This document shows positions 24,809-33,968 of a stretch of DNA of 64,000 nt, piece after piece. Positions within the stretch are counted from its first letter, which is position 1. Each line of letters starts with the position of its first letter. The DNA comes from CAIKBL01 sp050247235 (GTDB lineage Bacteria > Pseudomonadota > Gammaproteobacteria > Ga0077536), in assembly GCA_050247235.1 (NCBI GenBank), contig JBFWUN010000003.1, forward strand, positions 62,001 to 126,000. The letters run 5' to 3'. A program made the translations under genes and the position numbers. Below the pieces are notes generated by a model that had not been told where the DNA came from, did not search any database, and saw nothing but the letters and a program-made list of their open reading frames with translations.

Positions 24809-25603
24809 ATGTCCCAGGCTCCGAGCACACCTGCGAATCATGGCCTGCGCTTGCGCCAGGTGGCACTCGTCGCGCCGGTGCTCGCGCCGCTCGAACACCA
24901 GGCCAGCGAAATCTTCGGGCTCACGCCGTGCCACCGCGATCCGTCCGTCGGCGCGTTCGGCCTCGTGAACGTGCTGTTCGCCGTGGGATCGCAGTTCCTG
25001 GAGATCGTCGCGCCCACGCGTCCGGACACCGCGGGTGGACGCCAGCTCGCGCGTCACGGGGGACCTGGCGGCTACATGGTGATCACGCAGTGTCGCCGCC
25101 ACGCGCCGTACCGTGCACGCGCGGAGGCGGCTCAAGTCCGGGTGGTGCACGCGTTCGAACGCCCGGAGTTCGTGCACATGCAACTGCACCCGCAGGACAC
25201 CGGCGGGACGTTCCTGGAGATCGACGAGCAGCGCGGCCCCGGGGCCGACCTGCCGGACGGTGACTGGTACCCGGCGGGTCGGCACTGGCGCGACACGCCA
25301 CCGTCCCGGCTGGCGGCGATCGTCGCGGCCGAGATCGCGTGCGCCGATCCGGTTGACGTGGCACGGCGCTGGGGTTCGCTCACCGGGTGCACGCCGCGGG
25401 ACGCGGGCGCCGGTCACACGCTCGCGCTCGCGGATGCCGAGCTGCGCTTCGTGCCGCAGACGCCCGGGATGCCCGATCGGCTGCGCGGCATCGAGGTCAT
25501 CGCCCGCGAGCACGCCGCGATCCGCGCGGCCGCCGCCGTCCATGGCCTGGCGCGCGACGGCGACACGCTGACTTTCGCAGGCCTGAGGATCCGGCTGACA
25601 TGA
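24809..25603 (+). CDS. Glyoxalase-like (VOC) domain protein
   Basis: This 264-residue protein starts at ATG 24809. The N-terminal LRQVALVAPVLAPLEHQASEIFGL and the spacing of FGLVNVLFAVGSQFLEIVAP resemble glyoxalase-like domains that carry two beta-alpha-beta-beta-beta units. Metal ligands are not certain. It overlaps the enoyl-CoA hydratase start by 4 bp (ATGA at 25600), so it probably acts in the same pathway. The reaction is unknown. Confidence 0.7.
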   Translation: MSQAPSTPANHGLRLRQVALVAPVLAPLEHQASEIFGLTPCHRDPSVGAFGLVNVLFAVGSQFLEIVAPTRPDTAGGRQLARHGGPGGYMVITQCRRHAPYRARAEAAQVRVVHAFERPEFVHMQLHPQDTGGTFLEIDEQRGPGADLPDGDWYPAGRHWRDTPPSRLAAIVAAEIACADPVDVARRWGSLTGCTPRDAGAGHTLALADAELRFVPQTPGMPDRLRGIEVIAREHAAIRAAAAVHGLARDGDTLTFAGLRIRLT

Positions 25604-26412
25604 ACTACCACGACATCACGCTCGAGATCGAAGACCCGGTGGCCGTGATCCGGCTGAACCGGCCGGACAAGCTCAACGCGTTCACCCTCGACACCCTGCA
25701 CGAGATCCGCGCCGCGGTGGGCGCGGCGGTGGCCGACCCGCGCGTCGTCGGCATCGTGATCACCGGCAACGGGCGCGGCTTCTGCGCGGGGCTGGACACG
25801 GACGCGCTGGCGGCTGCCACTGCCGATGCGAGCGCGTGGCAGGCAGACTCCGCCGCGCACGCCGATCTGCCCGGCATCTTCAGCTACCTGCTGGAGACCC
25901 CGAAGCCCGTGATCGCGGCCGTGAACGGCGTGGCGGCGGGCGGCGGACTGGTGCTCACGCTGATGTGCGATCTGCGCTTCGCAGCCGCTTCCGCAAGCTT
26001 CGTGACGATCTTCCTGAAGCGCGGGCTCATTGCCGAGCACGGCGCGAGCTGGGTGCTGCCGCGGCTCGTCGGCACCGGCCACGCGCTCGACCTGCTGTGG
26101 ATGAGCGATCGCATCGATGCACAGACCGCCCGCGATCTCGGGCTGGTGGAAAAACTGTGCACGGATGACGACGTGCTCGAGATGGCGTGCGACTACGTAC
26201 GCCGGCTCGCAGTCACGTCATCTCCGGCCGCGATCGCCGAGACCAAGCGGCTGGTGTACCGCCATCTCGGCACCCATTACGTGCAGGCGCTGCAGGAAGC
26301 GGATCGCGCGCAGTTGAGATTCGTGGGGCTCCCGGACGCGCAGGAAGGCGCGCGGGCGCTGCTGGAGAAGCGTGCACCGCGGTTCCCGCGGCTCGGGGGA
26401 GACGACGACTGA
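25600..26412 (+). CDS. Enoyl-CoA hydratase/isomerase family protein
   Basis: This 270-residue crotonase-fold protein has the CoA and oxyanion-hole segments VITGNGRGFCAGLDTDAL and AAVNGVAAGGGLVLTLMCDL. The second segment, FLKRGLIAEHGASWVLPRLVG, carries Glu in the usual catalytic region. It should hydrate or isomerise an enoyl-CoA. It is coupled to the VOC gene. A second crotonase at 33185 is more distant in sequence. Confidence 0.9.
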   Translation: MNYHDITLEIEDPVAVIRLNRPDKLNAFTLDTLHEIRAAVGAAVADPRVVGIVITGNGRGFCAGLDTDALAAATADASAWQADSAAHADLPGIFSYLLETPKPVIAAVNGVAAGGGLVLTLMCDLRFAAASASFVTIFLKRGLIAEHGASWVLPRLVGTGHALDLLWMSDRIDAQTARDLGLVEKLCTDDDVLEMACDYVRRLAVTSSPAAIAETKRLVYRHLGTHYVQALQEADRAQLRFVGLPDAQEGARALLEKRAPRFPRLGGDDD

Positions 26413-26506
26413 ATCGTCCTGAGGCCGGTCGTCCGCTCGGCGACTGAACCGCGGCCGAAGCGCGACAACGGCCGGAAGGCTGAATCCCTCCCGGCCAATC
26501 GGCAAC

Positions 26507-27469
26507 TCAGCCGGCGCGCGGTGTCGGCGGATGCGGCAGCGAGGGATCGCGCGGACCGAGACCGCCTTCCTGCAGGATGGCTTCCGGGATCGCCGATTTC
26601 ACGTCGCGGATGAAGCCCACCTTCTGCAGCAGCAGCAGCGACCAGAACACCGGGTCCACTTCCCACCACGCGAAACCCGTGCGTGCACTCGCACCGAACC
26701 GGTGGTGGTTGTTGTGCCAGCCGGCACCGAGCGTCAGCACGCCGAGTACCGGGCGGTTCATCGAGCCGTCCGCCACCTTCGGGAACCGGCGGTAGCCGCC
26801 CGGGAACTGCGGCATGTGCCCGAGCGAATTCACGAACGATGTCATGTGCAGCGCGAGCGTGGTCGGCAGGTACGCGCCCCACAGCGCGGCGGCGAGACCG
26901 TCGATCTGCGCGCCGAACACGCCGAACTCGCCGAGCGCGTAGAACAGCGGCACCGCGAGGTAGAGCGGCACCCAGTAGTACTTGTTCAGCCACACCAGTT
27001 CCGGGAATTTCGCGTAGTCGGCAACGACGTCGAGATCCGTCACCAACCAGCGGCCGTCGGTCAGCCAGCGGGCGTGCGCGTGCAGGAATCCCTTGCCGGC
27101 CGGTGAATGCGGATCGTCCGGGGTGTCCGCAAAGCGATGATGCGCGCGGTGCGTTGCGGCCCACCACAGCGGCCCCCGCTGACCGCACTGCGTGCCGAGC
27201 ACTGCGAGCAGGAACTGTCGGATACGGCCGGTGCGGTAGGCCGCGTGCGAGAAGTACCGGTGGTAGACCGCCTCCATCGCCCAGATCCGCACGAGGTAGC
27301 TCACCACGAGCAATGTCACCAGCGGGACGCTGGGCGGAATCAGAAGGAGGGCCGCGAAGGCGGCGAGATGCCGGCCGCCGACGCGGGTGAAGGCCAGCCA
27401 CACCGGGTCTCCGTGCTGGAGACCCAGGCGTGGCCGGACAGCGGGCGTGGTGATGCCTTCTGTCGTCAT
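26507..27469 (-). CDS. Acyl-CoA/fatty-acid desaturase (delta-9 type)
   Basis: This 320-residue membrane di-iron protein has all three histidine boxes: HRYFSH, HRAHHRFADTPDDPHS and HNNHHRFGASAR. Two hydrophobic pairs flank them. It introduces a cis double bond into acyl chains of membrane lipids. A 14-bp perfect palindrome (27561-27574) lies 92 bp upstream and may be an operator. It is convergent with the enoyl-CoA hydratase gene. Confidence 0.93.
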   Translation of the reverse strand: MTTEGITTPAVRPRLGLQHGDPVWLAFTRVGGRHLAAFAALLLIPPSVPLVTLLVVSYLVRIWAMEAVYHRYFSHAAYRTGRIRQFLLAVLGTQCGQRGPLWWAATHRAHHRFADTPDDPHSPAGKGFLHAHARWLTDGRWLVTDLDVVADYAKFPELVWLNKYYWVPLYLAVPLFYALGEFGVFGAQIDGLAAALWGAYLPTTLALHMTSFVNSLGHMPQFPGGYRRFPKVADGSMNRPVLGVLTLGAGWHNNHHRFGASARTGFAWWEVDPVFWSLLLLQKVGFIRDVKSAIPEAILQEGGLGPRDPSLPHPPTPRAG

Positions 27470-27965
27470 TGTTATGACTCTTCGTGGGGGCTCTTCGCGG
27501 AGGGCTCGTGTCCCCCCGTCGTGGAACCGAGCCTAGCAATGGCCGGATCCGGCCGGCCCGACCCCGATCGGGGTAGTGCGTTTGGGGCATGGGGGGCCGC
27601 CAGGTGCCGGTCGCGGTGAAACCGAATGGCGGAAACGATGCAGGAATGCCGGCCCACGCCAGGACACGACCAAAGCCGGACGCGCGCGAAGTCAAAGCGC
27701 CGTCCCTCCGTCAGCCGAGGGATCAGAAGGCGTGACGCGTCAACCCGGGCGACAACGCGTTGAACTGTCAGGGCAATCGAACCGTTCGGGCGGGGCAGGC
27801 GTCGAAATGCGCGCGCAGGACCGTGCCGTCCAGTACGCGCAGTCGCTCGCGGTGCGCGGCGGATGCCCGCCTCCGGCGCTGTCCGCGCGCGGGAGCCCCG
27901 CGCAGTATCTGTCCGATGCGTCCCGTGCGAGCATGCCTGCCTCCCCAGCGAACGAAGGACACCTG
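27470..27965. other. Divergent intergenic region with a 14-bp palindrome
   Basis: This is 496 bp between the divergent desaturase and acyl-CoA dehydrogenase genes. ACCCCGATCGGGGT at 27561-27574 is a perfect palindrome. The rest has no recognisable gene. It must hold both promoters, but no strong hexamers were seen. Confidence 0.5.
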
Positions 27966-29138
27966 ATGGACTTCTCACTGTCACCCGACCTGCAGGCACT
28001 CGAACTGCGCGTGCGCGAGTTCGTGCGCCGCGAGGTCATCCCGCTCGAGAACGATCCGCGCCAGGATGTCCATGGGCCCACGCAGCCGCTGATCGAGGAG
28101 CTGCGCGCCCGCGCCCGCGCGGCCGGGCTCTACGCGCTGCACGCGCCGTCGCACTACGGCGGCATCGGACTCTCCCATCTCGGCCGCGCGGTGGTCTACG
28201 AGGCGGCGGGGTATTCGCTGTTCGGGCCGCTCGCGCTGCATTGCATGCCGGGCGAGGGCGACCACCACATGCTGGAGATGATCGCGAACGATGCGCAGAA
28301 AGACCGCTGGCTGAAACCGCTGCTCGACGGCACGGTGCGCTCGACATTCGCGATGACGGAGCCGGACGGCGCCGGCGCCGATCCGTCACAGCTGAAGACG
28401 CTCGCGCGACCCGACGGCCAGGACTACGTGCTGAACGGCCGCAAGTGGTTCATCACGAGCTTCGCGGCCGCCGATTTCCACCTCGTGATGGCGCAGACCG
28501 CGGATACTGCCGGGCGCACGCTCGGCGCGACGATGTTCGTCGTCGACAGCGGCACGCCGGGACTCACCGAGGTGCGCCGGATGGAGACCTTGGACGACGT
28601 CTACGTGGGCGGCCACAGCGAGATTGCATTCGAGAACGTGCGCGTCACGCGCGACCGCATCCTGGGCGAGGTCGGCCAGGGCTTCCGCTACGCACAGGTG
28701 CGCTTGTGTCCGGCACGGCTCACGCACTGCATGCGCTGGCTCGGCGCCGCGCAGCGCGCACACGACATCGCCGTGGACTACGCCCGCCGGCGCACCGCGT
28801 TCGGCAAGGTGATCGGGGAGCACGAAGGCGTGAGCTTCCAGCTCGCGGACAACCTGATGGACCTGCACCACTGCCGGCTCGCGGTCCGCCACGCCGCATG
28901 GCTGCTGGACCAGGGGCACGACGCGCGCCGCGAAACCAGCATGTGCAAGGTCTACTGTTCCGAGAAGCTCGGCGCGGTGGTCGACCGCGCGGTACAGGTC
29001 ATGGGGGGCAGCGGCATCAGCCATGACACCGCGATCGCGCGCATCTATCGCAACATCCGGCCGTTCCGCCTGTACGACGGTCCGTCTGAAGTCCATCGCT
29101 GGGCGATGGGGCGCGACATCATGAAAGGGATCGCGTGA
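27966..29138 (+). CDS. Acyl-CoA dehydrogenase
   Basis: This 390-residue flavoprotein starts at ATG 27966 with AAGGA 6 bp upstream. It has FAMTEPDGAGADPSQLKT and KWFITSFAAADF (FAD site), RTAFGKVIGEHEGVSFQLAD, and a C-terminal YDGPSEVHRWAMG. The residue matching the catalytic Glu in YEGT of medium-chain enzymes is Asp, as in the ACAD10/11 group. That group is often paired with APH-type kinases, and one occurs at 38010. It catalyses alpha,beta-dehydrogenation of an acyl-CoA; chain type is unknown. Confidence 0.92.
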   Translation: MDFSLSPDLQALELRVREFVRREVIPLENDPRQDVHGPTQPLIEELRARARAAGLYALHAPSHYGGIGLSHLGRAVVYEAAGYSLFGPLALHCMPGEGDHHMLEMIANDAQKDRWLKPLLDGTVRSTFAMTEPDGAGADPSQLKTLARPDGQDYVLNGRKWFITSFAAADFHLVMAQTADTAGRTLGATMFVVDSGTPGLTEVRRMETLDDVYVGGHSEIAFENVRVTRDRILGEVGQGFRYAQVRLCPARLTHCMRWLGAAQRAHDIAVDYARRRTAFGKVIGEHEGVSFQLADNLMDLHHCRLAVRHAAWLLDQGHDARRETSMCKVYCSEKLGAVVDRAVQVMGGSGISHDTAIARIYRNIRPFRLYDGPSEVHRWAMGRDIMKGIA

Positions 29139-29140
29139 TT

Positions 29141-29170
29141 CGTGTCACCCTCGCGAAAGCGGGGGTCCAG
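29141..29170. repeat. Solitary REP-like palindrome
   Basis: CGTGTCACCCTCGCGAAAGC followed by GGGGGTCCAG is a diverged copy of the units at 20224-20357 (CGTCATTCCCGCGAAAGCGG). It lies between the acyl-CoA dehydrogenase stop and the convergent oxygenase gene. Confidence 0.65.
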
Positions 29171-29222
29171 CCGACGTCACCAAACGCCCGGGAGGACAGG
29201 CCTCTCGCCGTGTCCCGCCCCG

Positions 29223-29807
29223 TCACCGCCCGGTCACCATCCCTGCCGCCGGACGCTTCGCGTGACAGATCAGGTTGTAGTTCACCACGCAGCGCGGGCC
29301 TTTGCGCGGGATCCCGCCGCCGTGGTAGACCGTGCCGTCGAACACCAGCAGCCGGCCCTTCTTCGGCTCGACTTCCTGCACCACCTCGTTCTGCTTGTTG
29401 AAGAACACCGTGTTGCCGTCCGCTTCGTTGACGTAGTACAGCAGCACGGTGTGCGGAATCGGGAAGTCGATGTGCGGCGCGTAATGCCGGAGCTCGGTCT
29501 CGTACGGCAGGATGAGGTAGATGCGCGCCGACATCAGCTCCTGGAGAACCAGGTTCTCGGCGCGGCAGAACAGCTTGGGGATCTCGAAGAACGTGTCGAA
29601 GTGCACCGAGTTCGACGCGCTCGACTTCAGCACGTGGTAGAACGACATCGGCGGCTCGCCGCGCGCGTCGAGCGCGGTCTCCTCGTACTTGCACCGGAAC
29701 TCGATGCTCGGGTGAAGCATGTGGCTGCCGGCGCGGCCGAGGATCTGGAGCTCGTAATGTTCCTGCAGCCACTCGGGCACGAGATCGTCGTAGACCTTGA
29801 AAAACAT
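29223..29807 (-). CDS. 2OG-Fe(II) oxygenase (prolyl-4-hydroxylase-like)
   Basis: This 194-residue protein has the iron-binding H-x-D in RHYAPHIDFPIPHTVLLYYV and a distal His in GTVYHGGGIPRKGPR, followed by CVVNYNL with the 2-oxoglutarate Arg just before. The start is placed at ATG 29807, preceded by GGGGGAG; an upstream in-frame ATG at 29921 would add an unlikely tail. It is probably a hydroxylase of a small molecule or protein side chain. The substrate is unknown. Confidence 0.82.
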   Translation of the reverse strand: MFFKVYDDLVPEWLQEHYELQILGRAGSHMLHPSIEFRCKYEETALDARGEPPMSFYHVLKSSASNSVHFDTFFEIPKLFCRAENLVLQELMSARIYLILPYETELRHYAPHIDFPIPHTVLLYYVNEADGNTVFFNKQNEVVQEVEPKKGRLLVFDGTVYHGGGIPRKGPRCVVNYNLICHAKRPAAGMVTGR

Positions 29808-30014
29808 TCCGGGCTCCCCCGCATCGCCCCGTGTGCCCGGGGCTGCGACTCGTGACGACGACTGCGTGACTGCAACGGCGTGGAGCGATGATTCGCCGCG
29901 CCGCCGGTCGATGTCAATCATTCCTACGCGAGCGCGACGGACCTTCCGGGAGTCTTGCGCCGCAACATCTGACGCGGCGAATCACGTCCGCGTCGTGCCC
30001 CCGCGCGGCACGAC

Positions 30015-30020
30015 TACAAT
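30015..30020 (+). promoter_or_regulatory. Possible -10 element (TACAAT)
   Basis: TACAAT followed by GCCCGGCC lies 31 bp before the nitroreductase ATG. The same arrangement (TATARTCC-CGG) occurs before the genes at 39179 and 48478. No clear -35 is visible. Confidence 0.35.
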
Positions 30021-30050
30021 GCCCGGCCAATCACCCTTGCGAGGACCCGT

Positions 30051-30731
30051 ATGACTTCCGCCGTCGACGAAGCCATCACGTCGCGCCGCTCCGTGCGCGC
30101 CTTCCTGCCGACCCCGGTGCCGCGCCAGACCGTGGAGGCACTGCTGACGGTGGCCTCGCGTGCGGCCTCGGGCACCAACATCCAGCCGTGGCAGGTGCAC
30201 GTGGTGACCGGGGAATCCAAGGCGCGGCTGTCCGCCGCGATCCTCGACGTGTTCAATGATCCGGCACGGCTCGCGAAGCACCAGAGTGAGTTCTCGATCT
30301 ACCCGGACGAGTGGATCTCCCCGTACATCGATCGCCGCCGCAAGGTCGGCTGGGATCTCTACGGGCTGCTCGGCATCGGCAAGGGCGATCGCGAACGCAC
30401 CCACGCCCAGCACGCCCGTAATTTCCTGTTCTTCGACGCCCCGGTCGGGCTCATCTTCACGCTCCACCGCAGCCTCGGCTACGCGGCGTGGGTCGATTAC
30501 GGGATGTTCATGGGCAACCTGATGACGGCCGCCCGCGCGCGCGGCCTGCACACCTGCCCGCAGTTCGCGTTCGCGCAGTTCCAGCGCGTGATCGCGGAGG
30601 TGCTGCCGCTGCCTGCCCACGAGCGGGTGTTGTGCGGCATGTCGCTCGGATACGAAGATACGGGCGCCGTCGAGAACACGCTGCGCTCCGAGCGCGCCCC
30701 GCTCGCCGAGTGGACCACGTTCCACGCGTGA
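30051..30731 (+). CDS. Nitroreductase family flavoprotein
   Basis: This 226-residue protein starts AITSRRSVRAFLPTPVP, the FMN-contacting Arg-rich N-terminus of the family. It continues with ASGTNIQPWQVHVVTG and a C-terminal LCGMSLGYED segment. It should be an FMN-dependent NAD(P)H oxidoreductase. It begins a run of same-strand catabolic genes to 42.6 kb. A second member lies at 40605. The substrate may be a nitro, enone or other compound of the pathway. Confidence 0.9.
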   Translation: MTSAVDEAITSRRSVRAFLPTPVPRQTVEALLTVASRAASGTNIQPWQVHVVTGESKARLSAAILDVFNDPARLAKHQSEFSIYPDEWISPYIDRRRKVGWDLYGLLGIGKGDRERTHAQHARNFLFFDAPVGLIFTLHRSLGYAAWVDYGMFMGNLMTAARARGLHTCPQFAFAQFQRVIAEVLPLPAHERVLCGMSLGYEDTGAVENTLRSERAPLAEWTTFHA

Positions 30732-30777
30732 CGCGGACAACCGGCCTCCATCCGTTCAGGACCAGAAGGAAGATCAC

Positions 30778-31866
30778 ATGGAACTCGGCTACTTCATGAT
30801 GCCGCTGCACCACGCGGACAGCGACTATCACCGCACCCTGCAGGATGACGTGGAGGCGGTGGTGCTTGCCGACACCCTCGGCTTCAGCGAGGCCTGGGTG
30901 GGCGAACACTATTCCGCGGCGGTGGAGCAGATCACGTCTCCGCTGCTGTTCCACGCCAACCTCATCGCGCGCACCCGCCAGATCAAGCTCGCCACCGGCG
31001 TGATGTGCCTGCCGCAGTACCATCCGGCGGTGATCGCGGGCCAGGCCGCGATGTTCGACCACCTCAGCAACGGGCGCTTCATCATGGGCGTGGGGCCGGG
31101 CGGGCTGCCGTCGGACTTCGAGCTCTTCGGCGTCATGGACAAGAACCGGATGGAGATGGTGGAGGAATCGCTGTCGCACATCCTCAAGCTGTGGACCACC
31201 GAGCCTCCGTACCATCTCCACGGCAAGCACTGGACGGTCGACATGAGCCAGTGGACGCATCACGACATCAAGATGGGCTACGTGCCGAAGCCGCTGCAGC
31301 AGCCGCATCCGCCGATCGCGATGTCCGCGATGAGCCCGTCATCGGCGTCCATCCGCTTCGCCGGTGAGCGCGGCTACCTGCCGGTATCGGCGAACTTCAT
31401 CGCCGAGTGGTCGCTCGCGACCCACTGGCCGACCTACGTCGAAGGTGCGAAGTCTGCCGGCCGCACCCCGAATCCGGCGGACTGGCACATCGCGCGCAGC
31501 GTGTTCGTTGCGGAAACCGATGCACAGGCAGCCGACTTCGTGCGCGCACCCGGCGGCGCGTACGACTACTACTACGACTATCTCTTCAAGATCTTCGATC
31601 GCACGAACTACCGCGCACCGTTTGTCGCCAACGCCGGCGACGACCCGGCCCGCCTCGACCACGTGCAGGTCCGGGACGCCTGCGTGATCCATGGCAGCCC
31701 GGAAACCGTGGCGCGGAAGATCCTGGCGCTGCGCGAGCGCGTGGGGGATTTCGGCACCTTGCTGTACGCGGCGCACGACTGGCAGGACAAGCCGGCCATG
31801 AAGCGCTCGATGGAACTCATGGCGACCGAAGTGATGCCGCGCGTGAACCGCGCGACCACGCACTGA
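30778..31866 (+). CDS. LLM-class flavin-dependent oxidoreductase (luciferase-like monooxygenase)
   Basis: This 362-residue TIM-barrel protein has ELGYFMMPLHHADSDYHRT at the N-terminus, VGEHYSAAVEQITSPL, KLATGVMCLPQYHPAVIAGQ and MGVGPGGLPSDFELFG. These match bacterial luciferase alpha-like enzymes that use reduced FMN supplied by a separate reductase; the neighbouring nitroreductase may serve that role. It would be a monooxygenase or Baeyer-Villiger enzyme in degradation of a cyclic compound. The substrate is inferred only from context. Confidence 0.9.
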   Translation: MELGYFMMPLHHADSDYHRTLQDDVEAVVLADTLGFSEAWVGEHYSAAVEQITSPLLFHANLIARTRQIKLATGVMCLPQYHPAVIAGQAAMFDHLSNGRFIMGVGPGGLPSDFELFGVMDKNRMEMVEESLSHILKLWTTEPPYHLHGKHWTVDMSQWTHHDIKMGYVPKPLQQPHPPIAMSAMSPSSASIRFAGERGYLPVSANFIAEWSLATHWPTYVEGAKSAGRTPNPADWHIARSVFVAETDAQAADFVRAPGGAYDYYYDYLFKIFDRTNYRAPFVANAGDDPARLDHVQVRDACVIHGSPETVARKILALRERVGDFGTLLYAAHDWQDKPAMKRSMELMATEVMPRVNRATTH

Positions 31867-31977
31867 GTGACGCGGCAGGGGACCCCGCGCGCGCCGGACG
31901 CTGGCGTTCGCGGGCACCCTGCGGGTAACGTGTGCGACGCGCCGCGTCCGCGGCCGGAGTGACGAGGAGACCTCCCG

Positions 31978-33159
31978 ATGGAACCCCTGCAGGGCATCCG
32001 CATCATCGATGTGACCACCAACGCCTCGGGCCCGATGGCCGCCGGCATGCTGGCGGACCAGGGCGCGGACGTTATCCGCTTCGAGACCGTCGGCAGCGGC
32101 GATCCGTCCCGCCACGTCGGCGGTACCCGCGGCGGCGTGTCGGCCTACAACGCGTACATGAACCGCAACAAGCGATCGATGGCGGTGGATCTCAAGAACG
32201 GTGCGCTGCGGCCATGGCTCTACAAGCTCGTCGAGACGGCCGACGTGTTCATTCAGAACTCGCGGCCCGGTGCGCTGGACCGCTGCGGGTTCGGCTTCGG
32301 GGATCTGCACCGGATCAATCCCAACCTCGTCTACGTGTCCATCTCGGGTTTCGGACAGACGGGGCCCGGAGCGAAGCAGCGGGTCTATGACCCCGTCATC
32401 CAATGCGTGTCCGGGTTCGCGGCCGCGCAGGGGACGGGCGGTGAACCCACCCTGATGAAGACGATCGCAAGCGACAAGGTCGCCGCGGTGACCGCCGCAC
32501 AGGCAATCTCTTCCGCGCTGTTCGCGCGCCAGCGCGGCCTCGTCCAGGGTCACCACGTGGAGATCTCGATGCTCGACGCGAGCCTCGCGTTCCTGTGGCC
32601 GGAAGTGTTCTGGAATCACGGGTTCGTCGGCGCGGACGGGGTGACGCCAAAGGCGCCGATCGCCGAGTTCTACAAGCTGCTGCGCACCGCCGACGGCGCC
32701 ATCACGATGATCATCGTCGGTGACGGCGAATTCGCCGGCGCGTGCCGCGCGCTCGGCACCGAGGCGATGCTGGACAACCCGCATTTCCGGACGCTGTCCG
32801 ACCGGTTTGCGCATTACGGCGAGATGCACGCGGCGTTCGAGGCGGCGTCCATGTCGCGCCATTCGGACGAGCTCATCGCGCGCCTGCTCGCCGAGGACGT
32901 GCCGTGCGCGAAGGTCAACACCCTGGACGAGGTGTGCGAGGATCCCCGCGTGACCCATCGCCAGAGCGTGATCGAGTACGACCATCCGCGCGGCGGCCGC
33001 CTGCGCCAGGCACGCGCACCGGCAATCTTCGCCGGCGAACCCTGCACGGTGCGGCGCCCCGCGCCTGCGCTCGGCGAACACACGATGGAGCTGCTGAAGT
33101 CGGTCGGCGCCACCGCGGGCGACCTGGACCTGCTGCTCAAGGCCGGCGCGATCGGCTGA
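31978..33159 (+). CDS. CaiB/BaiF family CoA-transferase
   Basis: This 393-residue class III CoA-transferase starts EPLQGIRIIDVTTNASGPMA. It has NRNKRSMAVDLKN and FIQNSRPGALDRCGFGF, and the catalytic Asp lies in EISMLDASLAFLWP. It moves CoA between acids without free CoA. The gene is preceded by a 111-bp gap and GAGGAGACC. It is followed after 25 bp by an enoyl-CoA hydratase, consistent with CoA-based catabolism. Confidence 0.93.
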   Translation: MEPLQGIRIIDVTTNASGPMAAGMLADQGADVIRFETVGSGDPSRHVGGTRGGVSAYNAYMNRNKRSMAVDLKNGALRPWLYKLVETADVFIQNSRPGALDRCGFGFGDLHRINPNLVYVSISGFGQTGPGAKQRVYDPVIQCVSGFAAAQGTGGEPTLMKTIASDKVAAVTAAQAISSALFARQRGLVQGHHVEISMLDASLAFLWPEVFWNHGFVGADGVTPKAPIAEFYKLLRTADGAITMIIVGDGEFAGACRALGTEAMLDNPHFRTLSDRFAHYGEMHAAFEAASMSRHSDELIARLLAEDVPCAKVNTLDEVCEDPRVTHRQSVIEYDHPRGGRLRQARAPAIFAGEPCTVRRPAPALGEHTMELLKSVGATAGDLDLLLKAGAIG

Positions 33160-33184
33160 ACCTTACCCCCCCCGGAGGAACCGT

Positions 33185-33940
33185 ATGCCGATCCTGGTCG
33201 ACACCCCGCGTCCGCACGTCGCGCTCGTCACCATCGACAACCTGCCCAAGCACAACGCGATGAGCCGCGCGATGATGGCCGAGCTCGCCGGGCACTGGGA
33301 CCGGCTGGAGACATCGGACTGCCGCTGCATCGTGATCACGGGCGCCGGTGACAAGGCGTTCAACGCGGGGGCCGACGTCAGCGGGGACCTCAGCGCGAGC
33401 GAGGAGACCGCGCGCATGGTCAACCGGGCGCTGCTGAAGACCTCTGCCTATCCCAAGCCGATCATCGCCGCGGTCAACGGCGTATGCGCGGGCGGCGGGG
33501 TCGAGCTCATGCTCGGCACCGACATCCGCGTCGCCGCGCCGCACGCCCGCTTCGGACTGCCGGAGGTCAAGTGGGGCATCTACCCGTTCGGCGGCGCCAC
33601 CGCCAAGCTGGTCGAGCAGATCGGCTACGTGCACGCGATGAAGCTCCTCCTGACCGCACAGATGATCGATGCGCGCGAAGCACTGCGCATCGACCTCGTG
33701 AACGAGATCGTGCCGGCCGACCAGCTGCTCGAACGCGCGCTCGAGATCGCGAGCACGATCGCGGCGAACAGCCCCGCCGCGGTCCAGGCTGCCAAGCGCC
33801 ACATCGCGGAGGGTGTCGTTGAGCGCGTGCTTGCGCGCGAGCCGGCCGAACAGGCTGCCGGCGACCGCGTGCGCGCAAGCCCGGATTTCAACGAGGGAGT
33901 CGCCGCGTTTCGCGAGAAGCGCGCGCCGCGCTACGAATGA
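33185..33940 (+). CDS. Enoyl-CoA hydratase/isomerase
   Basis: This 251-residue crotonase has GAGDKAFNAGADVSG and AAVNGVCAGGGVELMLGTDI for the oxyanion hole, and FGLPEVKWGIYPFGG with the Glu typical of hydratases. The C-terminus FREKRAPRYE is the family's usual end. It lies between the CoA-transferase and the lactonase-like gene in a tight operon. Confidence 0.93.
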   Translation: MPILVDTPRPHVALVTIDNLPKHNAMSRAMMAELAGHWDRLETSDCRCIVITGAGDKAFNAGADVSGDLSASEETARMVNRALLKTSAYPKPIIAAVNGVCAGGGVELMLGTDIRVAAPHARFGLPEVKWGIYPFGGATAKLVEQIGYVHAMKLLLTAQMIDAREALRIDLVNEIVPADQLLERALEIASTIAANSPAAVQAAKRHIAEGVVERVLAREPAEQAAGDRVRASPDFNEGVAAFREKRAPRYE

Positions 33941-33968
33941 CCCACCGCGCCGGCCGGGAGGACGCACG

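Noticed and set aside
23014..25263. 749-codon Arg-rich open frame on the plus strand
   Set aside because: It is an out-of-frame shadow of the molybdenum hydroxylase and following genes.
31339..33081. 580-codon open frame on the minus strand
   Set aside because: It is antisense to the LLM and CaiB genes; its composition is His/Arg-rich with no domain.
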